In this document: positions 12,210 through 17,986 of the stretch, one piece after another
Numbering within the stretch: position 1 is the stretch's first letter
Layout of the letters: every line of letters begins with the position of its first letter
Origin: Alphaproteobacteria bacterium
GTDB lineage: Bacteria > Pseudomonadota > Alphaproteobacteria > Elsterales > Elsteraceae
DNA: 17,986 nt
Assembly (NCBI GenBank): GCA_013297545.1
Contig: JAAFHH010000009.1
Location: forward strand, 1-17,986
Reading direction: 5' to 3'
The notes under the pieces: model-generated
What the model was told of the DNA's origin: nothing
Database searches by the model: none
What the model saw: only the letters and a program-made list of their open reading frames with translations
Translations under genes and position numbers: made by a program

Positions 12210-14480
12210 ATGAACATCGACATCATCGGCGGCGGGCCGGCCGGGTTGTTCTTCGCGATCCTGCACAAGGCGAAGTTCCCGGGCGATCAGATCACCATCA
12301 CCGAACGCAACCGTGCGGACGACACGTTTGGCTTTGGTGTCGTGCTCTCCGCCGAGACCCTTGGCAACATTCGCGACGCAGACCCCGAAAGCTACCAGGA
12401 GATCGAGCGCAATTTCTCCTACTGGGATGACATCTACACGCACTTCAAGGGGACTGTCGTGCGCTCGACCGGCCATGGGTTCTGCGGGATTTCACGGCTG
12501 GTGCTGCTGCAGATCCTGCAAGCCCGCGCCGAACGCTTGGGCGTGACCTTGCGATTTGAGACCGAACACCCTGGGGTTGCCGGCTCCAATCGTGCCGACT
12601 TGATTGTGGCCTGCGACGGCGTGAATTCCGCCGTGCGCACGGCGTGGCAGCAACACTTTCAGCCGAAGGTCGATCTGCGGCCGAACAAGTTCTGTTGGAT
12701 GGGTTCCACCTTGCCACTGCCCGGCTTCACGTTTTTGTTTAAGCAAACACCGCATGGCATCTTCAACATCCACGCCTACCAATTCGCCGAAGGCAAATCG
12801 ACCTTGGTGGTGGAGACCACCGATGCCTGCTGGCAGGCCTCCGGCCTCGACCAGGCGAGTGAGGCGGACAGCCAAGCCTTCATCGCGGATCTGCTGAAAG
12901 ACGAGCTGCAGGGCCACCCGGTGCTGACCAACCGCTCGCTGTGGCGGAACTTCCCGATGATCCGCTGCCGGTCTTGGCACCACGAGAACGTGGTGCTGAT
13001 TGGCGACGCCGCGCACACCGCGCACTATTCGATCGGCTCCGGCACCAAGCTCGCAATGGAGGATTCGATCGGCCTCGCCGCCGCCGTCGCCCAGCACCGC
13101 GACGACGTGCCGACGGCCTTGACGACCTATGAACGCAATCGCCGCGACGAGGTCTCGCGCATCCAGCACGCGGCCGACGTCAGCCTCGGCTGGTTCGAGC
13201 ATGTTGATCGATTCTGGGACATGCACCCGGTGCAGTTCAATTTCTCCCTGCTCAGCCGATCAAAGCAGATCACGTTTGAGAACCTGCGCCTGCGCGACGC
13301 CGCGATGATCGACGAGGTGACGGCGTGGTACGCCGGTGCGCAAGCCGAACAGCAGCAGCTGCCCGCCGTCGCGCCTACGACACCGCCGATGTTCGTCGGC
13401 TTCGGCTTGCGCGACCTTAAGCTCGCCAACCGCGTCGTGGTCTCGCCGATGTGCCAATACATGGCCGATGCCGGTGTGCCGAATGATTGGCACCTGGTGC
13501 ACCTGGGCGCGCGCGCGACCGGCGGGGCCGGCCTGGTGGTGACCGAGATGACGGCACCGATGCGCGAGGGGCGGATTTCGCCCGGTTGCACCGGCATCTA
13601 CTCGGACCAGCAGCAGCGCGCCTGGACCCGCATCGTGCGCTTCGTGCACGCGCAGTCCAGCGCCAAGATCTGCCTGCAGCTCGGCCACGCCGGCCGCAAG
13701 GGCTCAACCCAGCTCGGCTGGGAACAGATGGACCGGCCACTGCCGGCGCGCAATTGGCCGATCTACTCCGCCTCCGCGATACCCTACCTGCCGGAAAGCC
13801 AGGTGCCGCGCCCAATGACCCTCGACGACATGGCGCGCGTGACCGCCGCCTTCGTCGCGGCTGCCAAGCGGGGCGATGCCGCCGGGTTCGACATGCTGGA
13901 ACTGCATCTGGCCCACGGCTATCTGCTGGCGTCCTTCATCTCGCCACTGACCAACCACCGCACCGACGGCTATGGCGGCAGCCTGGAGGCGCGCATGCGC
14001 TACCCGCTTGAGGTGTTCGACGCCGTGCGCCGCGCGTGGCCGGAGGAGAAGCCGATCTCCGTGCGCATCTCGGCGACCGACTGGGAACCAGAAGGGGTGA
14101 CCGGTGCCGATGCGGTGGAAGTGGCCAAGATGCTAAAGGCGCATGGGGCCGACATCGTCGATGTCTCAACCGGCCAGACCACACCGAACGCGAAGCCGGT
14201 CTACGGCCGGATGTTCCAGGCAACCTTCGCGGAAGCAATCCGCAACGAGGTTGGGATTCCGGTCATCGCGGTTGGTGCGATCACCACGGCCGATCAGGTT
14301 AATACGTTGCTGGCGTCCGGCCGCGCGGATCTGTGTGCGCTCGCCCGGCCGCATCTGACCGATCCGTCCTTCACCCTGCACGCGGCGGCGGAGTACGGCG
14401 TCGACGTGCCTTGGCCGAATCCCTACCTCGCGGGCAAGGCGCAAGCCATGGGGCTCGCCCGCCAGCGCCGGTCAGCTTAG
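12210..14480 (+). CDS. Flavin monooxygenase/Old-Yellow-Enzyme fusion, 2-aminobenzoyl-CoA or salicylyl-CoA hydroxylase/reductase type
   Basis: A 756-aa two-domain flavoprotein. Residues 1-385 are an FAD aromatic hydroxylase: GGGPAG at 7-12, DLIVACDGVNSAVR at 130-143 and GDAAHT at 265-270. Residues about 393-745 are an FMN Old-Yellow-Enzyme domain: VVVSPMCQYMA at 409-419, HLVHLGARATGGAGLVVTEM at 428-447, QLGHAGRKG at 490-498, HLAHGYLLASFISPLTNHRT at 566-585 and PVIAVGAITTADQVN at 684-698. The fusion matches 2-aminobenzoyl-CoA monooxygenase/reductase of aerobic anthranilate degradation, also annotated as bifunctional salicylyl-CoA 5-hydroxylase/oxidoreductase. It hydroxylates the CoA-activated ring, then reduces it. 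The aryl-CoA ligase and later pathway genes are not in this window, so the true substrate is open. ATG 12210 follows AGGGGAG (12196-12202); an in-frame extension back to 11982 is rejected because it lies over the MarR gene. The end overlaps the convergent enolase-family gene by 9 bp. Confidence 0.93.
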   Translation: MNIDIIGGGPAGLFFAILHKAKFPGDQITITERNRADDTFGFGVVLSAETLGNIRDADPESYQEIERNFSYWDDIYTHFKGTVVRSTGHGFCGISRLVLLQILQARAERLGVTLRFETEHPGVAGSNRADLIVACDGVNSAVRTAWQQHFQPKVDLRPNKFCWMGSTLPLPGFTFLFKQTPHGIFNIHAYQFAEGKSTLVVETTDACWQASGLDQASEADSQAFIADLLKDELQGHPVLTNRSLWRNFPMIRCRSWHHENVVLIGDAAHTAHYSIGSGTKLAMEDSIGLAAAVAQHRDDVPTALTTYERNRRDEVSRIQHAADVSLGWFEHVDRFWDMHPVQFNFSLLSRSKQITFENLRLRDAAMIDEVTAWYAGAQAEQQQLPAVAPTTPPMFVGFGLRDLKLANRVVVSPMCQYMADAGVPNDWHLVHLGARATGGAGLVVTEMTAPMREGRISPGCTGIYSDQQQRAWTRIVRFVHAQSSAKICLQLGHAGRKGSTQLGWEQMDRPLPARNWPIYSASAIPYLPESQVPRPMTLDDMARVTAAFVAAAKRGDAAGFDMLELHLAHGYLLASFISPLTNHRTDGYGGSLEARMRYPLEVFDAVRRAWPEEKPISVRISATDWEPEGVTGADAVEVAKMLKAHGADIVDVSTGQTTPNAKPVYGRMFQATFAEAIRNEVGIPVIAVGAITTADQVNTLLASGRADLCALARPHLTDPSFTLHAAAEYGVDVPWPNPYLAGKAQAMGLARQRRSA

Positions 14481-15659
14481 GCGCACCTCGCGGCGCAGCA
14501 CTTCGAAAGCTTTGAGAGCATCCCAATCGAGGCTGAGGCCGAGGCCGGGCTGCTGGCTGAGCTGGTAGGCGCCGGCGACCAGGGGCGAGGGCTCGGCCAA
14601 GGTGGCGTGCAGGGGATTCGGGTTGACGTCAACCTCGAGGCGCCCGCCGCCGCCGACGGCGGCCAGCAGGTGGGCGGAGTGGCCGAGCCCGATTGGCCCC
14701 CCCAGCCAATGCGGGCAATAGGTTGTGCCGACCGCGAGCCCGGCGCGGGCGACCCGTCGGCAACCGGAATAGCCGCCCCACTTGCCAATGTCCGGCTGCA
14801 CCACGCCGAGCCAATGGGCGGCGAAGGCGGCTTCGAATTCAGCACCCCGCATGTTTTCCCCCGCCGCCAGCAGCATCGGGGCGGCGTAGGCGAGCCGGCG
14901 CCATTCGTCCGCACTGGCGTCGGCCGGCAGGGGTTCTTCGAGCCAGAGCAAGCTTGCATCATCACAGGCGACCGCCATGTGGGCGGCCTCCGCCAGATCC
15001 CAGGCCTGGTTTGCGTCGCCAGCAAGGTGCGTGCCCGGCGGCAGCTGCTGGCGCAGCCGGGTGAGGGCCGCGAGATCGCGCTCCCGCCCGAATCCGAGCT
15101 TCAGCTTCAGGGCCTCGAACCCCTGCGCCAGCGCCCAGGCCGCCCGCTCCTCCGCGTGGTCCGGGTGGATGCCGCTGGCATAGGCCGGAACGGCGGGTGG
15201 GTTGGCGCTGGTGCCGCCGAGTGCGCGCCAGAGCGGCAAGCCCGCCCGCTTGGCGGCGATGTCCCACAGCGCTTGATCGATCGCGGCGATGGCCTGCGCG
15301 ATCGGCCCGGGCTCGCCGGTCTGCAGGGCGAGGATGTGGCTGCGCCGAGTCAGGGCTGCGAAGGCGTCTCCCGGGCCTTGCCAGGTGCGATCGGCCAGCA
15401 GCGGAGCGAGCACGGCGAGGGCAAGGCCGACGCGATGCTCCGCCCCGCCCGGCGGGAAGTTGCACCAGATCTCGCCGAGGCCGGTGACACCGTCGCGATC
15501 CTCGATCTCGATCAACGCCATCGGCCGATCGGTCATCTGCCCGAACGAGGCGACGACCGGCACAGCGATCGGTGCGCGGTAGACGGATCCAGTCACGCGG
15601 CGGAGCGACAGGTGCTCGCTCTCAGCGGCAGACGGGGCAGGGGGGAACGCAGCAGCCAT
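14472..15659 (-). CDS. Enolase-superfamily enzyme, mandelate racemase/muconate-lactonising group
   Basis: A 395-aa protein from the ATG at 15659. The capping domain is N-terminal (about 20-130) and the barrel carries a full mandelate-racemase-type active site: the K-x-K pair in ALKLKLGFG (K185, K187), metal ligands D215 (GDANQAW), E241 (WLEEPLP) and E268 (AAGENM), and the Asp-His dyad D290 (QPDIGKWGG) with H317 (YCPHWLGGP). It should therefore abstract the alpha-proton of a carboxylate, as a racemase or sugar-acid dehydratase; the substrate cannot be read from sequence. A TTG at 15704 would extend the frame, but it lies in the terminator hairpin and is rejected. The first 30 residues (Ala/Pro-rich) are poorly conserved in the family and a later start is possible. 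It converges on the flavoprotein fusion with a 9-bp overlap. Confidence 0.9.
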   Translation of the reverse strand: MAAAFPPAPSAAESEHLSLRRVTGSVYRAPIAVPVVASFGQMTDRPMALIEIEDRDGVTGLGEIWCNFPPGGAEHRVGLALAVLAPLLADRTWQGPGDAFAALTRRSHILALQTGEPGPIAQAIAAIDQALWDIAAKRAGLPLWRALGGTSANPPAVPAYASGIHPDHAEERAAWALAQGFEALKLKLGFGRERDLAALTRLRQQLPPGTHLAGDANQAWDLAEAAHMAVACDDASLLWLEEPLPADASADEWRRLAYAAPMLLAAGENMRGAEFEAAFAAHWLGVVQPDIGKWGGYSGCRRVARAGLAVGTTYCPHWLGGPIGLGHSAHLLAAVGGGGRLEVDVNPNPLHATLAEPSPLVAGAYQLSQQPGLGLSLDWDALKAFEVLRREVRLS

Positions 15660-15703
15660 CGCGACAGCAGAGGTGCTAACGCCCGCCGCGGTCAAGCACA
15701 GCA

Positions 15704-15733
15704 AAACGGCCCGCGGGGGTCCGCGGGCCGTTT
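15704..15733 (-). terminator. Strong rho-independent terminator after the FecR gene
   Basis: A perfect 13-bp stem, AAACGGCCCGCGG (15704-15716) against CCGCGGGCCGTTT (15721-15733), with a 4-nt loop. Reading leftward the hairpin is followed by TTTT, and the FecR stop is 27 bp away, so it ends the barrel-FecR operon. It can also fold on the other strand, giving weak bidirectional activity. Confidence 0.85.
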
Positions 15734-15759
15734 GCAGATGCGAGAGATTGGATCAGGTG

Positions 15760-16926
15760 CTATGGCCGTGTCGGCACACCCGGAGCAGTCGGGATACCCG
15801 GCGCAGACGGCACGTTGATCGAGCCAAGGGCTGGCGGCGGCGACACCGGCGGCACCACGACGACGGGCGGCACCACGACGACCGGCGGCACGACCGGAAT
15901 GACGACCGGCGGCACGACCGGAATGACGACCGGCGGCACCACCGGCACTACGACCGGCGGCACAACGGCGACCGGCGGCACCACCGGCACCACAGGGCGG
16001 ACCACGACCGGCGGGCTGAGTGTATTGACCGGCGGTACGGTGGTCGGGATCACCGGGGTCGCCACGACGTTGACCACGGAGCGCGGTTGCTGCACAGGCG
16101 CCGGCGGCTGAATAGGCGCCGGAGTGGCAGCAGCAGTGGAACCAGCAACACCTGGGTTGCTGCCACTTGCGATCACTTGATTGATCTGCTGATTGGTTAC
16201 CGTCGGATTGACGGTCCCGCCTTGACCACCACCCTGACCACCGCCGCCTTCAAAGGCCTGCAGCGTGTTGTTGAGCACGGTCGGATTAGCACGGATCGGG
16301 GTCGTGACGTTGCCACCACCCGGTGCTGCCGGACCACCGGACACAGAGACCGTGAAACCCGGGCGCACCAACACCGGCGTCGAGGTCTGGCTGCCAGTGA
16401 ACGTCACCATCACCTGGCCGAAACCAGCCGTGACGTTGGTCACATTGGTTTGTGGATTGTGCGACATCGTGGCGACGCCGCCGCGGATACCGATCGTGGC
16501 GACCGGGGTGCGAACCGTTACACCACCTTGCTTGGACAGCGCACCACCCACGAAGCGCACGGCGCCGCTGGCAACATTGATGCCGAGGCTGCCATTGCGG
16601 CTTTGCGGGTTGTAGACGAATTCGTCGATCACCAGTTCGGCCGACGGGCCGACCGTGACGGCGGAGCGATCGAGGAACAGGATCTGTGTTTGGCCGCCAG
16701 CATCGGTGACGATGCGCTCGCGGAACTGGACGTCTTGGCCAGCGATCAGAGCGCGACGCTCCCCGCCAGCGGACGGGACAGCGAACACGCCGGGGTTCAC
16801 CGCACCAGCGATGCCGACGCGTTCGGCGAAGGCTGGTGAGCTGAGCACGAGGGCCAGGGCCGTCGACGCCACAGCCAACCCACCGAGAAAGCCGTTACGA
16901 CGTTCGATTTGAGACACCTGATCCAT
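15760..16926 (-). CDS. Secreted FecR-domain protein with a Val/Pro repeat tail
   Basis: A 388-aa exported protein from ATG 16926, placed 6 nt after GGGGGA; ATG at 16932 is too close to it. Residues 1-34 are a signal peptide (basic start, hydrophobic core, cut after SSPAFA). A FecR-like domain follows: GIAGAVNPGVF, then AGQDVQFRERIVTDAGGQTQ, then FLDRSAVTVGPSAELVIDEF at about 90-110, and a second part with RTPVATIGIRGG near 160. From about 220 the chain is low-complexity: a Gly/Gln run (GGGGQGGGQGG), then about 100 residues of Val/Pro-rich repeats (VVIPVVPP). Classical FecR is an inner-membrane anti-sigma regulator; here there is no membrane anchor or sigma factor, so the domain is probably structural and periplasmic or surface-exposed. 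It lies 13 bp after the beta-barrel gene and is likely its functional partner. Confidence 0.88.
   Translation of the reverse strand: MDQVSQIERRNGFLGGLAVASTALALVLSSPAFAERVGIAGAVNPGVFAVPSAGGERRALIAGQDVQFRERIVTDAGGQTQILFLDRSAVTVGPSAELVIDEFVYNPQSRNGSLGINVASGAVRFVGGALSKQGGVTVRTPVATIGIRGGVATMSHNPQTNVTNVTAGFGQVMVTFTGSQTSTPVLVRPGFTVSVSGGPAAPGGGNVTTPIRANPTVLNNTLQAFEGGGGQGGGQGGTVNPTVTNQQINQVIASGSNPGVAGSTAAATPAPIQPPAPVQQPRSVVNVVATPVIPTTVPPVNTLSPPVVVRPVVPVVPPVAVVPPVVVPVVPPVVIPVVPPVVIPVVPPVVVVPPVVVVPPVSPPPALGSINVPSAPGIPTAPGVPTRP
15881..15952. repeat. Three tandem 24-bp repeats within the FecR gene
   Basis: Two identical 24-bp units (15881-15904 and 15905-15928) are followed by a variant (15929-15952) and shorter copies to about 16010. 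On the minus strand each full unit encodes VVIPVVPP. Such arrays expand and shrink by slippage, so tail length probably varies between strains. Confidence 0.8.
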
Positions 16927-16939
16927 ACCCATTCCCCCG

Positions 16940-17986
16940 TCAGAACGACCGTGTGATCCCGAGCAGTGTGCTGAAGTTCCGGTATTCATAATTCGTCACG
17001 CTCGAGTCCACGGTGGACTGTTGAAGTTGCAAGAAACTCGACCACTGCGGCGATAGGGGCACAGAGCCTGTAACCCCAAACCGCCACTCCCTGTCCGCAC
17101 GCGTTACGCGGCTATCTACCGATGGATCCGGCCGGTCATAGTCGGTCCAAAGGCGTTGCGCGCTGAACGTCAACGTCCATGGCTGAGTCAGTGTCGCGAT
17201 CGGCGACTCGAACCGCAAGGTGTAATTCCCGCCTAAGCTGAATTCTATAAGGTCGTTGTGATGGCGCGCTGCCGATCGGTTCCGCGCACCGAGGTCGACG
17301 CCGACGATATGGTTCGGTGTCAGTGAATAACGGGCGCGCAAAGTCCCGAAGTTTTCCCAGCCATCCAACTCCGTGTTGGTGATGCGAGTACCGAAATTGT
17401 TGTGCGAGCGATACCGCCGCTCCAGCTGGCCATCGAGGTAGAGACCGTTATCGAACGTCTTAGCCGCCTCGATACCGCCGCCCCAGGAGCCCTGATACCA
17501 GTGATAGTCGAGCGCGATCGCGCTGACCACGGCGTAGGGTCGGATGGTGAAAGAGCTGTCACCTGCAAACGGCTGGAAGCGCACACCAGAGCGTGCCTCA
17601 AGCAACCCGAGATCCAACGAGGTGATCTTCTGGTGCCGCGTCGCGTACAGCGAGGCATCGGTTTCCCACAGCGTCGTGCCGCCCTCGCTGAACGGCATGC
17701 GGTAGCGCGCGCTGGCCGACAGGAACGCGTTGAGGTCGCTGCGCCGACGCTGATCGGAGGTCGCACGCAAATCCTGATTGAGCGAGCGCAGAGTGCCGGA
17801 TTCGGGGCCGCTGTTCGCGTTGGTTTGGAAGCGCATGCCGACCGTCACCGACGCGGTCAACGCTTGCGGGCGCTCCGCGTCGTCGATTTGGGCGATCACC
17901 TGGCGGGCGGCACTGCGCAGATCTTCCGGCGCAGTCGTATCGTCCGCGGTGCGCTGCAGGTAGACCCGCGCGATTTCCAGCGAACT
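16940..17986 (-). CDS. Outer-membrane beta-barrel protein, N-terminal part outside the window
   Basis: The frame is open from the window's right edge to a stop at 16940, about 348 residues. The first 35 or so (SSLEIARVYLQRTADDTTAP, then RSAARQVIAQIDDAERPQ) look like the last helices of a TPR-type region. The rest alternates polar and hydrophobic residues with aromatic girdles (TIRPYAVVSAIALDYHWYQG, NYTLRFESPIATL, EWRFGVTGSVPLS) and ends in Phe (LLGITRSF), the signal for BAM-dependent outer-membrane insertion. It is therefore a barrel with an N-terminal periplasmic helical domain; an apparent GTG start at 17899 is internal. The FecR gene follows after 13 bp on the same strand. A surface-assembly or porin-like role is possible (for example Slam-like TPR-barrel proteins), but the visible part does not decide it. 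Confidence 0.85.
   Translation of the reverse strand, partial: SSLEIARVYLQRTADDTTAPEDLRSAARQVIAQIDDAERPQALTASVTVGMRFQTNANSGPESGTLRSLNQDLRATSDQRRRSDLNAFLSASARYRMPFSEGGTTLWETDASLYATRHQKITSLDLGLLEARSGVRFQPFAGDSSFTIRPYAVVSAIALDYHWYQGSWGGGIEAAKTFDNGLYLDGQLERRYRSHNNFGTRITNTELDGWENFGTLRARYSLTPNHIVGVDLGARNRSAARHHNDLIEFSLGGNYTLRFESPIATLTQPWTLTFSAQRLWTDYDRPDPSVDSRVTRADREWRFGVTGSVPLSPQWSSFLQLQQSTVDSSVTNYEYRNFSTLLGITRSF

Noticed and set aside
15660..15704. TTG start extending the enolase-family protein
   Set aside because: The codon lies in the terminator stem and the added residues are outside the family fold.
15881..15952. Tandem repeats as a CRISPR array
   Set aside because: The units are contiguous, 24 bp, in frame and encode VVIPVVPP; there are no spacers.
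15673..16839. Long plus-strand frame rich in Arg, His and Asp, and a Thr/Gly repeat frame at 15815-16111
   Set aside because: Both are antisense shadows of the FecR gene; their repeats come from the Val/Pro tail and the real strand has a signal peptide, a domain and a terminator.

Overview
The window is GC-rich with densely packed genes and reads as the chromosome of a free-living alphaproteobacterium. The C4-type 5-aminolevulinate synthase, the Liv-type ABC transporter and the FecR/outer-membrane-barrel pair all fit that group. A Rhodospirillales-like host is my inference; there is no rRNA or marker gene to prove it. I see no tRNA, rRNA, CRISPR array, insertion sequence or phage gene.

Layout. 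Positions 1-3134 (+) hold the 3' end of a branched-chain-amino-acid-type ABC operon: a partial periplasmic binding protein, a fused LivH-LivM permease and a LivG ATPase. LivF is not in the window. An unrecognised 225-aa protein (3261-3938, +) follows. Convergent to it is a toxin-antitoxin pair (Doc/Fic toxin with an AbrB/MazE-fold antitoxin, 3911-4571, -), with a 22-bp inverted repeat just upstream that is a good autoregulatory operator candidate.

Positions 4672-8990 (-) are the most notable part. In transcription order they are 5-aminolevulinate synthase (hemA), a 413-aa GTP cyclohydrolase II homologue of the URC1/urg1 type, a URC4/urg3 (DUF1688) protein and uracil phosphoribosyltransferase. 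The last three overlap (4 nt and 1 nt) and are therefore probably translationally coupled. Together they match the core of the URC pyrimidine-degradation pathway known from yeasts and filamentous fungi (uracil to urea plus a 3-carbon acid). The cyclohydrolase is therefore more likely catabolic than a riboflavin enzyme.

Positions 9107-11068 (+) encode a membrane sensor with a Cache-like periplasmic domain and a degenerate histidine-kinase core. Next come two tail-to-tail MarR-family regulators whose stop codons share bases. The second diverges from a 756-aa flavin monooxygenase/Old-Yellow-Enzyme fusion of the 2-aminobenzoyl-CoA (or salicylyl-CoA) hydroxylase/reductase type; a 21-bp imperfect palindrome lies between them. 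An enolase-superfamily enzyme of the mandelate racemase subgroup (14472-15659, -) converges on that gene.

The right end (15760-17986, -) is a two-gene unit: a large protein, cut by the window edge, with a probable TPR-like region and a C-terminal outer-membrane beta-barrel, followed by a secreted FecR-domain protein with a Val/Pro-rich repetitive tail. It ends at a strong 13-bp-stem terminator.
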